A stretch of 64,000 nt of DNA from Syngnathus acus (taxonomy: Eukaryota > Chordata > Actinopteri > Syngnathiformes > Syngnathidae). The stretch is from NCBI RefSeq assembly GCF_901709675.1, contig NC_051090.1, positions 5,535,842 to 5,599,841 on the forward strand, given 5' to 3'. The notes under the pieces are model-generated. The model had not been told where the DNA came from. It saw nothing but the letters and a program-made list of their open reading frames with translations, and searched no databases. The stretch's first letter is position 1. Each line of letters begins with the position of its first letter. Positions 24,626 to 38,700 of this stretch are shown one piece after another. Made by a program: the position numbers and the translations under genes.

Positions 24626-26172
24626 GATGGAGCAACGTGGGCGCGCGCCAATCCGGCCCCTATTTGCTCACCATTGGTCAGTTCCGAGTAACATCTGGGT
24701 CTCCCGTATCCTCTTCCACAAAAAGGTATATGGAGGAGGGCTTGGGGGCCGGTGAGCTGGGGAAGGGGAGGGGTGGGGGCGCTCACTCTGCAGAGACAGA
24801 GAGACTGGGAAGGAGTGGATGCTAAAAATAAAACCATTATTAAATTCTAGACTTAATTACTTCATAAATATATTGGCCCCATTCATCAGTGGAAGTGGTG
24901 TCATGTGTCACGCCAGCAGAGGCAAAGCCTCCACATGATCGTTGGCGGCACGCAAAGCGCAGCTAATTAGGCATGCTGCTTGTTAAAGGCTCGCTTGCAG
25001 CTAGCTTAACATGTGTTTAGCGACAAATCATTCACAGATCTATAGTTGCCTGAATGTTGTTATCTGTGGAAAAAGAATAGTCAAGCAAGTTCAAAAACGT
25101 TAATTCATTCAGACAATGTTCTCTAGAATTATCTTTTGTGTGATTTAATATTCACATTGTTTCTCCACTTATCAAAACACAAAGCTGTTGTTCAGATGGA
25201 GCGTGATGACTCCGACATACCAAAATCCATCTGTGTAAGCGGAGCCAAGCTACCATCAAGTCTTTCACTATCCAGAACCCGAGTTTTGTAAACAAACACG
25301 CTCATCCCCGTGCCCTCCGGCGATGCGCATTGAAGATGATTTATTTACATGTGTACGTTGTTTACGAGGTCATGCTTACAATCAGCGATTACAGTCTTAA
25401 TGAAGGCCAGTTATGGTGATTTGGTCTTGCTGGTCAGTGTAGAGTTTTGTGTAACCTTGCTAAAGTTAAGTTTAAAAACAAATATAAAAAAAATTTTGTT
25501 TCCTGACAACGGACGTTTTTTTCTAAATTAAATGTCAGCCGACGGTTCAATGCCAACGAGAGGCGAGGATAAAAGACGACTGACATTTCATTATATTGAC
25601 TTGGACACTTATAAACGCACACTTAGTTTTTTAGTACATTAGTAATCAATTTAAGCGCCGATTTGTACAATAAACACCAATGACCTCATTCATTATGGAG
25701 CTTCCCTTGGTCATTCTTATTAAAACCAGAAGTTCCAAGCACACAATGACAAAGCTTCTTTTGTCCGTGGCTGTTTACAGGCGGATCTCACTTTTTATTA
25801 CCACATTAAGCCAAGTTATGGATCAATAAACTAAAGCAAGTAGCTTGACCTCAAGCCTGCATTTTATTACTCCATTCGGATTTTATATGGCATTTTCTTT
25901 GGGTTGACGCTTGTGGAGGTGTGTGCGTACTGAAATCAACATTTATCATTCATTCGATTTATGATGATTCAATTCTTGAAGTAGTTGTACCGCCCTAAAA
26001 AGTTAACTGATTAATTTCCATTGATATTTCGTCAAATCCTTTATCGTTGACTGGGAGTATCCAATGTGGCCGTTTAACATGAAATTGAAAAATATAATTG
26101 AAAGGTCCGTGCATTTTGTTCTGATTCTACTGCCAAAAAGTCAATAACAAAAACAATGTTTGAATGATTATT

Positions 26173-26178
26173 TTTATT
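26173..26178 (-). terminator. Possible yjefn3 polyadenylation signal
   Basis: AATAAA on the minus strand about 355 nt past the yjefn3 stop. It is one of few such hexamers in the 26.1-26.5 kb interval; no cleavage-site evidence. Confidence 0.35.
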
Positions 26179-26531
26179 ATTTAGACAACAAGGACTTATT
26201 TTGTCATAGCAAAAGAATAAAACAAAATATTGCTTGAATGCAAATAAAAATGAAGCAGTTGCACGCTTCAGTATCAAACAAAAAAAGAGGTCAATCTCTT
26301 TAGTTAAATAAAACCAACATGTATAATGCTACAGTTCTTATTTGGAAACTGACACCAAAAACAGCTCAAGCTTGTCCAGAAAAATACACCAGGTCACAGG
26401 TTCTAAATCCTCCTACTGTCACTGAACAGCAAATGCGACTAAGGCCCGAAAGACACGATTGAGACATTATTGTTTGTTTCCCATCGGGAAGATGCAAAAC
26501 CAAGAGACGCTATCAAAATGTTTCCCGTGCG

Positions 26532-26728
26532 TTACAGTTCGATAAGAGAGTCTGTGCCCGGGTAATCCGGGAGGTTGAGGTCGTATTTTTTCTGGATATC
26601 GTACGGCAGGAAGCGTCCGGCCAAGTAATGCTTTCCCGAGAAACTCATGGCGCACTTCTTTGGTGCTGTCAGAGAGATAAGCACTTCCGGGCTTATCCCG
26701 TCCTCACCTGCCTCTTCGACATCCCAAC
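26532..26728 (-). CDS. yjefn3: yjefn3 exon 6 (terminal)
   Basis: [35 protein letters not shown] and the C-terminal [10 protein letters not shown]-stop. Acceptor CAACCTCAG context (CCTCAG|GTTGGG). TAA at 26532-26534. Confidence 0.95.
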
Positions 26729-29700
26729 CTGAGGAAGATAAGCACAAGAGAATTAATTAAAAATCTAATTTATTTATAAAAAAAAAATATACAAATGTAA
26801 TCCTGTGCAGATATTTTTTCCTTTTTTGTACAGTTCAATTTTTAAGGGTAGTTAACATGCTTACTAATTTTTCTCCCACTTTTAGCAATTCAACACTGGT
26901 TGACTAATAAGTTTTAAAAGAGATTAATAAAATTACAAATAAATAAATTACAATTAAATAAATTAAATTTAAATGAAGAAATTAATTAGAATTAATAAAA
27001 TTAAGAAATTAATAAAATTACAAATCAATAGATTACAATTAAATAAATGTAATCCTATACAGACATTTTTCCTTTCCTTCAACACTGGTCTACATCCTGT
27101 TTAGTGGCATCCAAGTTGTAAATTGTTTGTGCAGTCGATACTCAGCAAGTCGAAATTTTTCCTCCACATGGGTCTTTATTCTCGGAAAAACTCAACCCCA
27201 AGGAGATTAAAACTCACCCGATGGCACATCCACACTCGCAATGGGGATCTTGACCTGCTTGAGCGTGACCAGAATCCCAGCGTAGGGTTCCTTAATGTCC
27301 ACGGCGTCATCCTCAGGGCCCAGCATGGCGTCAATCACTAAATTGTAAGCATCGTTTATGAGCTGGACCTGTGAAAGCACACAGCACTCCCTTAGGGTGA
27401 ATGACTTCATTCTTTTTTTGGGAATAACTCCCAACAGGAGACTGAAATGGAAATTCTTTCACGAAGAAATTCAGAATCAAGTAGTGTCATTTGTATTTAC
27501 TTAACCTTTATTTATTACTTTCTAGATTAACGCAGCTGATAAATAAAGTGTGGCGTTTAGCTTCCCTCCAAAGTTACCTTTTGAATTTATTTTTATATTG
27601 ACATATAACCTATGATCAAAAATGCATTCTCAAATGTTTCGCAAGTAATGTCTTTTTTTTTTTTTCGGTGCTCACTGGTGATGTCGGGCTTGCATTTGAA
27701 ATCAATCAGATTATTGTGTTGTACCTTCATCCTAAATTAGTCAACCTTGAACGGTATAAGCGGTGTCGCATTGATGAGCGTTTATATGAATTGCTACTAA
27801 GCAGCAAAACGAATGCCGTGAAGATGCCGCTGACCTCTGTGGGCAGATACGAGAGGAAAGGGATGTCCATCTTCTCACACTGAACCGTGAAATCCTGATG
27901 CAGACTGTGAGGGGATCGCTTTGGGTGGTAGATGGTGGGCTCATATTCCTGAATAGAAGAGCAGAACCAATATAAAAATATGTAAGCTTGAAAGTAGAAC
28001 TCAAAACGCCCGCCAAAATGTAAGCATGATAGTGTTTGGGCACTAAAAATGTTGTAGGTGTCGTTTCATCCCTCTCAGTGGTGATATCAAACTGTAATGG
28101 AAATTCGCATGTCATCGAATAATAATGTATATAGACTTGGCGAAGCAGCATGTGGCTCATTGCCCAAGGATATTTTTGTACTGCATGTTCCAAGTAACAA
28201 TTGTCTGTTTGTAGTTAGGGGCTGCTCAGGTTTAGCGTGATGTGTGACAGCAGCTGAATCCGAAGACCCTGAATATGGATTTCCATGTGTTTGTTCTCCA
28301 CAGCACAATTTCTCTCAAAAGGTACTCAAATATCAAGTTGTATTGTATTTAATAATTCAATTTTTAAAAACTCAGATGTGGAATTGAGCATACTTAAGTT
28401 CATTGAAATAATAAATAAATCATGTGCGGAACTAAAATTTTTTGGTGGGCCCCCCCGCTCACGTGTGGGCCCCTTGTGTCTTGCAGCTGACACGGATCAC
28501 AATGCAACCACGAACAACGCACGCTCTGGCACTAGGGCGAGTGCTCCTAAGCCAAAGTCATCGAGTTTCCCCATTTTGGAGAAAACCAAGACAAGCGTGG
28601 TCCCGGAGGGGCACAAATGCTAACCCCGAAAATTTGTTTTAAAGGAAAAAAACAGAAAAGATGACGACATGGTATAAGTGGTGAGTTTAAGTACTCACTT
28701 GTGCCGCACCGTGGTGTAATATACGGTAGTTTTCATAGCCTAACTGATACAGTTTTAACCACCAATAAATTATGCCTGTGAGACAGACATATGGTAAAGC
28801 ACGCAGAAGCATTCATCCATAAAAATTAAAGGTCCATATCCGGTTTCGATTTTGCATTTGATGCCCTCCGAGCGGCCTCCCAAAACTATAATTTGTCTTG
28901 AAATTTCAGTGAGTCCGAGACCCGATGGGCAGACTCATGACATCATGTTCACGTGCAGACAGCATTAATGAGAGGAACAACGGCGTGATGTCATGACTGT
29001 CTGAGGACTCTTGCCGAGAGGGTAATGGGATAACTGCTCGGAGACGTTTACAGGAGCTCAAATTATATTCTGGGACGCCCCGTTAATCCTGATGCGAGTC
29101 AAATGTAGATTTTTATTTTCATCGGTGAGAACAGTTTGTTCTGGATTTTGGGGAAAGTGAGTGATCATGTGGTGTTTTTATGTGGCTAGCTAACTGCTTA
29201 GGAAGGCTAGTTAGGCTACGTCCATGGAAAACTGCAGTGATACATTAACACAGCAAATGGCCGTGGAACATTTTAAAGGGTTTTGAAAAATTTAAAAATT
29301 AGGGAAAAGGCTGTAATAGTGTTTGGATGCCACTCTGGTATTTGGCAATGTCTTATTTTAAAATGAAAAATTTAATACCCCACTGTACTCCAAAACACAT
29401 GAACACATTTAAACATATGAAAGAACAAATAATTGAAACACTTATACTTGTCAACACTGCACAATGTATGCACATGTTCTCAATTTTTTAACAATCTCAA
29501 CTTCAAATATTGTTTGTTGTTAATTCAAAAATTATTTTCAGGGTAAAGTGAAATTTATTTATTTATTATTTATTTATTTGAAGCGTACACAATTTTTCTT
29601 ATCAGCTGATGTTTTCCAAAAGGGTGTCTGGTTAGGTCAAAAATGTAAATGATCCCCCAAAATATTTTTGGACCTGCAGCACAGTCTTGCGCAGCTATAA

Positions 29701-32700
29701 AGCATTTAATCTGCATTATGGTCGCCAAGTAGAACATTGTTGTTAATCTCTCGTGCTAAAAATATAACCTGCAGGATTTTTTTTTTTTTTAATTAAAATT
29801 CCCAACTGCAATAATCAGCGATATCGATCCACATTCCAATTCTTTTTCCTTTTCTTTGCTCTTGTTAGCTTGCATTGCACCAAGTCATTATGTTGTTTCC
29901 GTGGCAACTTTGGGCACAGGACTGACTGTGCTGGATCGCACGTAAGAACAAGGCGAGTCGACAGGGAACAGTCAGACAACGAAGGAAATGACCTGCTGAG
30001 TGATCTGCTGAGACATTGACTCACTTGCCTCATATGAAAAATTACCACTGACCATTCATTTTCTCTTCTCGAACTGTACATATACAACATTTGACCTTGC
30101 GGGTTTGCGGGTTGTTTTTTTTTTCTACTTACAAACATGCGCAGGTGTCGTGCACACACCAGGCCGATGGAGCCGTTCTGTTCTGGCCCACAGATCACCA
30201 ACACCGTTGGCTGCTTCTTTGCTAAAGAGTTGAGAGGGTAGGCCTGGACAGCACAAATAGAAAGTTGATGCTTAGAAACAAGGACAAAAGGCTTGTAGGG
30301 GAGCAAAATAGAAAGAAGAATGCACTTTGATGCCATCCGGCTTAAAACATGTTACGTGATCTGCGCCCATCCCAGGCTTGCCATCTCTTGGAAAAAATAC
30401 CTGTGTCCTTACAATGGGACGTATATTTCAAACTTTCTGTGTAGATACCGTGGTTAAAAATAATCAAGTTGTAAAATGTGGCAGGCGGTATGATGACCCA
30501 AGCTCAACAGTTCCATTCTATACTATACATATTATATCAATATTTCCATTACATTTAGTTCAAAATGTATAAATATGTTACGAATTTTTTTTTGTTTAAG
30601 TCCATTTACCTGAGTGCAAATTACAGTGTGACCATAATCTGTTTGTCAGTTGAGGTCAAATCCCGTTCAGTCCTCTCAATGACAATTTAAAGAAATCGAA
30701 ACCTTTCCTGCTGGTTTATGTCACGGAACCTCCCCAAAGAAATTCTGGCTTCACATTTTGGCTTTGACCACTAAAGGAGCTACACACACGGAAAAAAAAA
30801 AAAAAACTTTTCCCACCTATTAATAATAATAAGGTCATTTGGTAAATGGGTCATTTCCCTTCGGATCCCATTTACACGAGCGTTGAATCCAAGCAGAAGA
30901 GACGGCAGCCGCTATCGCCATCATGGCACAGTCTCAATGGAAATGGAGACGAGGTCCCTGCGGCCCCTCGGGAGCCACCGGGACAGATGATGTTACAGAA
31001 AGAGACTTGAAGATATTTGTTTAATCTCCAATGAGAATATTCGTCTATCAGATAACCAATATTCTAGATGTTGTGCCAGGATGTAAGATTTTAAGCTAGC
31101 AGTTGGTTAGCGCATGCAGGGTGGCGAGCTGGAATTTGAATCGGGCAAGAAATGAGAACAATAAGCCTTTTTTCTCCTCAATATAGGGAGAATTTACACG
31201 GTATACAAATAAAAATATGGGGGGGGGGGACCTTACAGCTGACCCGGGATGAAAAACACATTTCATAACATCATTTTTATTATGCTAACATATTTATGTG
31301 TCAACAGCCCCCGTACTTCTGAGTAAATTTGCAAAAACAAGTATCATGTGTTGTGTGTTCAGCTGGTGAAGCCGCAAGTGCCACAAAATTCAATATCGGC
31401 ATCAAATGTTGCGCGTTTGGATGGTCAAGCTATGTTTGGCCGCTCACGTTTTTGAACGTCTGATTCTTCCCTTTACGGTCTCCTTTTATTGCACGTACTT
31501 ATTCATACGAGCGAGCGAGCGAGCGGGAGGATGCTTGATATTGGCTGCGGAAATGTTTCGGGCCACTGGAGAAACTATTATGAAGCCGAATGTTGTTGGA
31601 AGTGGACTGCTATAAAGGGAGGAGAGTACATAGCTCACATTTAATGTCATCTATTACAAAATAAGATCGGTGCAAACTAACAAATCTACCTATTAATTGT
31701 AACATGAAGCCATGAGATGCCATTAAACGCTCAAGAATAGAACAGAACAGAGCAGATTATTGATGTTAATATTTTACAGATGCTATGCTAATGCTAAGTA
31801 TCTCGCATTTTCTTAGCATTCTTAACCACTTCACCTTTTTAACGCCTCTATAACATTTCTCAATAGATTGAACAACAGTGAATCCTTATTAAACCATTCA
31901 TCTTTTATTTTTATTGTTTATCGTTCATCAAAGTGATTGTTTGACCGCAACGGGGCCTCGTTGAGAAGATGAAGTGAGGGACGGAATGTTACTAGGTCCT
32001 ACGACCGTCGTGGGGATACCTCGCATGCACTTTCACTTCCAATCAAGTCTGGAGAAAACACTATCAGGTCCCTAAAATAATAAATACGCTCATCTTTCAA
32101 GCTCAGCCCAGAGGTTTTTATATGAGAAGGTGTAGCTAGCGTCTGAGCTTGTGTGAAGTGGAGATTTACTGCTGCCGAGCAACAAAATGTCTCCTGTCTC
32201 CACTCAGGTGATGAACGGCCTCAGACTGATACAGAAGCCCACAGTCTGGTTCTGCTGAGCGAGGGAGGCGGTGGAGGGATTGATTTACAGTCAACCTATA
32301 ATCTGTCTGGCAAGTAAAGTGTACACGCGTGTGTTATTGGTGTGGTATTTCTGGACACAGTAACAGCAGTAGGTCGGTTGTGAAACAGGCCAAATGCGAC
32401 CGTCTAGCAACTCCTTTGACTGTAATTGTCTTCAAATAACGGTGATGTCATGCAAGCGCCGGCGTGCCACGGGTGGCTGCGGCCAGCGGCGGCAGTCCGG
32501 TCGTGTTTGTTCAGTCAGGCTAGGCTGGCGATCTTGGCCAGTGCAAGTGAGGAAGTGGACGCGGTGGTTTGACTTGCACACTTCCCGTCTCAGCTTTTGT
32601 GAGATCAAAATCATTTCAAAACGTTTTCCACCATTACTGTAATGCAGGGCTGACTATCAAATTTTTTTTTTTAGAATCGGTTATTATATCAATTATGCCA

Positions 32701-35700
32701 TCGATTAATCAAATAGAGTTTTTTTTATACTTATAATAATAATAATATTTGCATTGAAAAGTATTTAAGAATTAATTGTCCATCATTATTGTTCATTAAC
32801 TGATATTTTTATTTATTTAAAACAACTACAGCTAAGCAATATCACACAAGAAGGATTGATTGTCATAAAAGCAAATATTTGCCTATAGTTTGGATTTTTA
32901 GATTGAACGCAAAAGAGAAATCAGAGAATTATTTCTTTTGAAAGAAATGTCAAAACGATTACTCGATTATTAACATATGTGGTGATTGATTTGATAATCG
33001 AATTGGTTGTTGATGAATCGATTAATTGTGACACCTCTACTGTGAATAGCTAGGAGTGGGTGATGTGGCGGTCCGTCACTGAAACACGATAAAGTACAAA
33101 CCTTTGAGATGGCGAGCGCGCAGGCGTGTCCCCAGATCTCAATGAGCTGCTGTTGTCCAAACTTGTAGTCCCGCATGAGTTCTGTCTCAATGGCGCTCGC
33201 TTCGCCTTTACTACAACACAGAACGTGATCACATAAGAAGTCAATTTAATACGCTTTCAATGTCTAATGAAAGGAATCATACCTATTATTTAACATAAAG
33301 CTTGCTTTATTATATGCCCGGTCAAAATGAAGCTCACACTCATTTCAACATAGTTCCTTAGTACCAAGATGCCACTAGATGGTGCCAAAATATTGCGTCT
33401 TCTAGTGTTCCAGTCACAAAAACGATGAATCCTGAAGTAATTAATGATTTCATCTCAATATACCCAAAAATTAAATCCCAGTGTAAAATCTGTGCCTGTA
33501 ATTAATTTGTCATAATTTTGGGAAGTGAAAATGCACAATTTCCTGTGGCACAATCAAAACTGATCCTACATTCATGCTGTGGTGTTTTTTGGCTACCGCC
33601 TATCATCAGTCAGCAGCTTCTGGGAAGTGTGCTCATGAAAAGAACAGACCTTGTGAGTGACTAATAAAAGTGAACGGCATTCTTCATCGTGCCTCATTTG
33701 CACTATATGAGTGAGTGAATATGTCATCTAAGTCATACCTGGCCCGTCCTGCTCTCTGCATGGCAACAGCATGACTAATGGTACTGCTTTGACCATAAAA
33801 GTGCGCATGTGAGTTATTGCCCCATTTTGATGTGGCACAAACCATCAGACCTGAATTATTCCCTCTGTAAATAACATCCCCTGCATTTTACCTCCACCTA
33901 GTGGTTGGTGTAGGCACTGCAACTCCTTGCAGATGATACGAGGTGTGTTCCCCAGCTGAGGGTTTTAATTGAGCCCCTCAGAGGATTGGAGGAAAACATC
34001 AGAAGGAATAATGCAGAAGCTACGTGAGATTTTCTTTTCTATTTTATAGCGGAGTGAAAATACTTCATGAGGAGATGCAGACGGTTGGATTTTGGCTCGG
34101 AAGGCTCCTTGTATCTTTTCCTTGCTAGCCAATCACACTTTAAATATGTGGCGTTCATGCAATTTTAATAACATTAACTGCCACATACCAAAAATATAAA
34201 TACAAGTTTGTATCATAAACTGTATTGCAAAACTAAGATAATTAAAAATAATCACTTTGACAGTCTAACCTCATGGGATTTTCCCACTCATTACTGGAGT
34301 TAAAAGATAATTAATTTTATTGCTCATATTGTACTGAGCAGCCAGTCTACACTGAAAAAAAGACATTTGAACTCGCGTCCCTCAAATTATAGCTTGTATC
34401 CGTGTCTCTCTAAAGGCAGACATTTTTCAGACTCTTTTGAATTTCATATCATTCAGCGTTCCACATTCATGCCTGGGGGAATCGCTGACTATTTCATTAT
34501 TATTTTTTTGTTGAAATGTCATCTCAATAACAATTCCACGCTCTTAACCTTGAAGATAGGCTGCTATTGTTGTTGTTCTTTTCCACTTAATTTGATGTGT
34601 TGCTGTTTGTGTGTGTGAACCCGCCGAAAGTAGGAGCGCACACATTCGGCGCCGTTTGACTCCCTGGTGACTGTGCTGCTGGTGCTAATCTGATTTGCGC
34701 TGCTTTTAGTTTCCTTTAAGGCACAGCTGTGTCTCTGTGTGTGAATTTGTGTGCATATATGTGTAAGCAAGTTAGTGTATCCATGGCATTTACCTGAGCC
34801 AATGGAGCGATGGCAGCTGTCACCCACAGCTCACCTCGGGGAAGTTTCCTGAGCCACTGAGACAAGTTGATCTTTGCAAAGATCACTTCAAGACACCAGC
34901 TCCAAGGAGACCAAAACCACATGGACTTTGAGACTAGTGCACTTGCTGACTTGAGGGGTTATAAAGTTCCAGAGCAAAAATAAAGGTCGCAGGATGTCGG
35001 CAGTGCTCTTTATTGTCCAAATATGCACGGCGGAGATACCGAATGACATCCAGTAGGGCCACCGAGACCTTCTCTGCTAGCTGAAGCACCAAAATTCATT
35101 TATAGCTTCAATTATACGTGCTCTGGGTGGATTAGCCAACTTTCCTCATTTGATTTTCACTTCAATTCCAAGTGTGTGCTTTTGAGTGTGTTGCCACCAG
35201 GGAGCAGCACAATGTTGCAGACTAGCTCGACTTTTCTCAAGCACCAATTATTAACACTTTTTATAGGACACTGCCCCAGGGCGTTCGACCCAGGCAAACA
35301 TTATGTTTCATAAAAATCACATCTTTACTTTTGATGTCTTTGTTAAAACTTTTTTCATTTCCATGGCAGAAATCACAATTCTATTTACGACGCAGGGGTG
35401 TCCAACCACTATAATTACCTTTTGCTTATTGTAATGAACTCATCATCTTAACATTTTTTTAATGCACCGTGCTTTGTCATTGGTGGCAATATGCAACAAC
35501 ATTTTTCATCAAGTAGCCTGAGTACCTGCTCCTGTTGCATCTCCCTAAAGGCTAGATTTGATTTGTGAGTGCACTCAATGCACCCCTCCCTTGGGGATGC
35601 TCACCCGTGATCTCAAGCAGCCTTTAATGAACGTGTAGGCCTTACTCTTGCATCAAACTGAAACGATAAAATAGTCCCAGTGGGAGGTAAATGCGGTTGG

Positions 35701-38700
35701 CCACAGGAACCAGAATGATACAACAACAACCATAGTTAGTGTACCGAAAATCTCACAGACAAGTATCCTCCCGAGTCTGCAACTTATAATAAGGGGACAG
35801 ACAGAGCTGCCATTTTTCACGGACACTGCTGTAGTGAAAAAGATGCACTTTTTTTCCCTATCAACCTCCATCTCGCTTCACTTAATTTCCACCTTTCCAA
35901 CGTGATGTGCTGCAGCGATAAGGAGGCGGATTAAAATAACCCTGGCAGACCAAGCACCAGGCTTGGAATGTAAAAGAAACTGACAAAGAAATCCGCTTTC
36001 ATGGCGATAACAATGCTCACCTGAATGAAACTGTCAGGGAAGGTATAAGAATCTTTTGTGGCAATATTTAACATGCAAATACATGCAGAAACATGCAGCT
36101 CGAATCAGTTCAATTGTCAGAGCTGCCTTAGCTCAAAACATTAGTATCTCAAATATTCAACAATAATACAGCAAGGTCATAATTGAAGAGAATGTAAAGA
36201 ATTAACCATTTTTTGCGACATCTTTGCTTCAATTAAATTGTCATTGTGCTGCTCCTTCTGTTGTGCACGTTAACCACCTGGGGGCAGTATAATGCAATTG
36301 ACTCACTAAGCTTGTTATTTTTGGCATAGGATAAAGAATATATGACTGCAAACATTTGCGTTCACCGCTAAATCGATACTGTTTGTTAGCTTGTTAATAG
36401 CATTTTGCCGTTTTTGTTTGCATTAAGCTAAACGGATTTTAGTGAGGCAAATCTATGTGGTGTGTTTGAATTCAATGAAACTCTTTTTGTTTTGTTTTAC
36501 AGTAAACCATCATTTTCAGACCGGTTGAGTAAAATTGGATCATTTTGTGTGACACACCTGCTATCACAGTGAGTCTTTTTTTTGGCTCAAAACAAGCTAC
36601 ACGCCGGGCTGGCTGCCAGCCAATCACAACACACATAGATAATTCTGTTTGTACGATTTTCTACAGAAAAACACATTTGCAAATTGCCCCAGAGCCAGTT
36701 GTCTGTTTTTAGCCGCTGTATCAGGTTAATTGTTGCATCCATTGTATGAAGTGCAGTTTCAGACTCCTTCAGGCTCACCATTGTGTAATCAAGTCGCTAT
36801 ACTTGTGAAGGCTCAGGGCTGTTCTCCCATCAGGGACTTATTCATTGGTCATGCTGCCTCGGAGAGGACCGCGAGAATCAAAGCACAGCGCTCAATAGAT
36901 CCAACAACGTTCCTTCTCCTCACGGCTTTATACGCAATCATGTATATTCTAGTCTGCGCAGAATTTGAAGTAGCACCAAAATGTGGCGTCAAATTAAATG
37001 TTCAATCAGCTCAGTCTTTGTCCATAACTCTCACCAAGCTGTGTATTTGAATACTTTCTATCTATTCACCAACCAGCCTAGATAGCAAACTTAATACAAT
37101 AATAGGGATATTTTGACACGTGTGGCCTTGCCACTCTGCCGTCCGTGTTAGCGCTCCCATTACCTATCTTTAGTGTTCCTCCGCTGCCGCTATCTGCCTG
37201 TCGTTGTAGCCGTTCTATCCAACATGAGGGACACCAACACACCAGTGATGACTCACCCCACTTAATTGGATTCATTGTGTGTGCCGATTTAATGGAACAT
37301 TTTTTTTTTTTGTCGTACATAAGGAGCAAGACAAATCCTATTTTCCTCCCTGGGCTATTGTTATAATAAGGCGTGATAGTGACAAATATTAAGAGCTCAT
37401 TCTAAACACGCGATCACCAGGTGTGCATGCATGTCATTGAACATAACCACTTTCATCATGAATCATCTCCCCCCTGGGGTGTGAGCCTACATGAAGTCTT
37501 GCAGCTGAGAGCCAAACACTGATGTCAACGGAAATGTCGAGCAAATATGAAAACAAGCTATCATTCACAGGATAACGCAAAACGTCCAAAATGAACAAAA
37601 ACCAGCATCCAATAATGTGATGACTGGCGTGAGGATCAGGTGGCAGAACAGAGAGCCTCAGCTGCCCAAGGGGGGTGGGGGGAGGAGTCCTTGTACCCCC
37701 ATATGGTCACGGTTGAGGTGCTCAGTGTGGCGCTTATCGAATCAGCAACTTGGGATCCGCTTAGGCTGCAGCAGTGGATTGATTGATTTGTGGACGGCAA
37801 ATAAAAGCCATCGTTTGTTCTAATACAATCACTCAAGTCTGCCTTAACCAGTTTAACTCATCTTGTCGGCTATAAAATAGATACAGAATGTCCGGGTTTG
37901 ATTGACATTGTCAGAAAGGTACTGTTTCATATTGCAATGGTGTAGAACTGCATTGCATCACGAGTTTTTGTTTTTGTTGCCTTATTTAGCTCCATGAGAG
38001 ACACACTGGCTTCCGGCCCAACGGGTCTGAATTACTGCCTGCGCATATTGAATCGGGCTGATTTACATCTCCATGGCCATCTTCCCACTACTTGTCTTTA
38101 AATTTTACTCACTGCTTGGCTTTTAAAGTCAAGAGTTTTAACATTTGTGCGACATCGCCGATAGCAACGACGGTCTGGTGATACTCATTTAAAGAAATGA
38201 TAAATAAGTGTAATAAAGGCTGTCTGGTGCGCTCATTAAAATGCAAGCAAAGCATTCCCAGCTGACTGCTACCTGATCGGAATACAATTCAGGTGATTAG
38301 ATGGTGCGAATGCATTTGTAATGTCGGTAAAATAACATGTCAATTAAAAAGAGACACTGATTCTAAAACAGTATAAGCCGCACATTGTCTCCCTAAGTCT
38401 TATCACAGCCGTTCATGTGTGTAAAAGTAAAAAGGCTCATAACAATCATCACCATTCTTGCTTCTGAAAAGCCATCAGCGGCGTTAACTACAGCTTTTTG
38501 CCAAATTAATTGCGCATGAGCTACGGCGCCGGTCTCGTGTGGCTAATTGGAATCGGGAGGACATCAGGCGTCTGACGGCTGCAGTCGACACAAGTGCCGG
38601 CTGTAATTAACTTCAAGGAAGTTTCACGTCCTTGCTGTAAAATGCCATTTGTAATCGCTAAAGTAGCAATGGTGCCAGCAAAGACAAGAGAAAATAATGC

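Larger units (their letters stand above)
24493..26531. other. Interval between cilp2 promoter and yjefn3 3' end
   Basis: cilp2 promoter (24.5-24.9 kb, GC-rich at 24740-24790), then AT-rich sequence and the yjefn3 3' UTR from about 26.17 kb. Confidence 0.6.

Noticed and set aside
29815-30336. 173-codon minus-strand frame treated as one gene
   Set aside because: Only 30133-30243 within it is coding (yjefn3 exon 3); the rest is intron with good splice signals at both edges.
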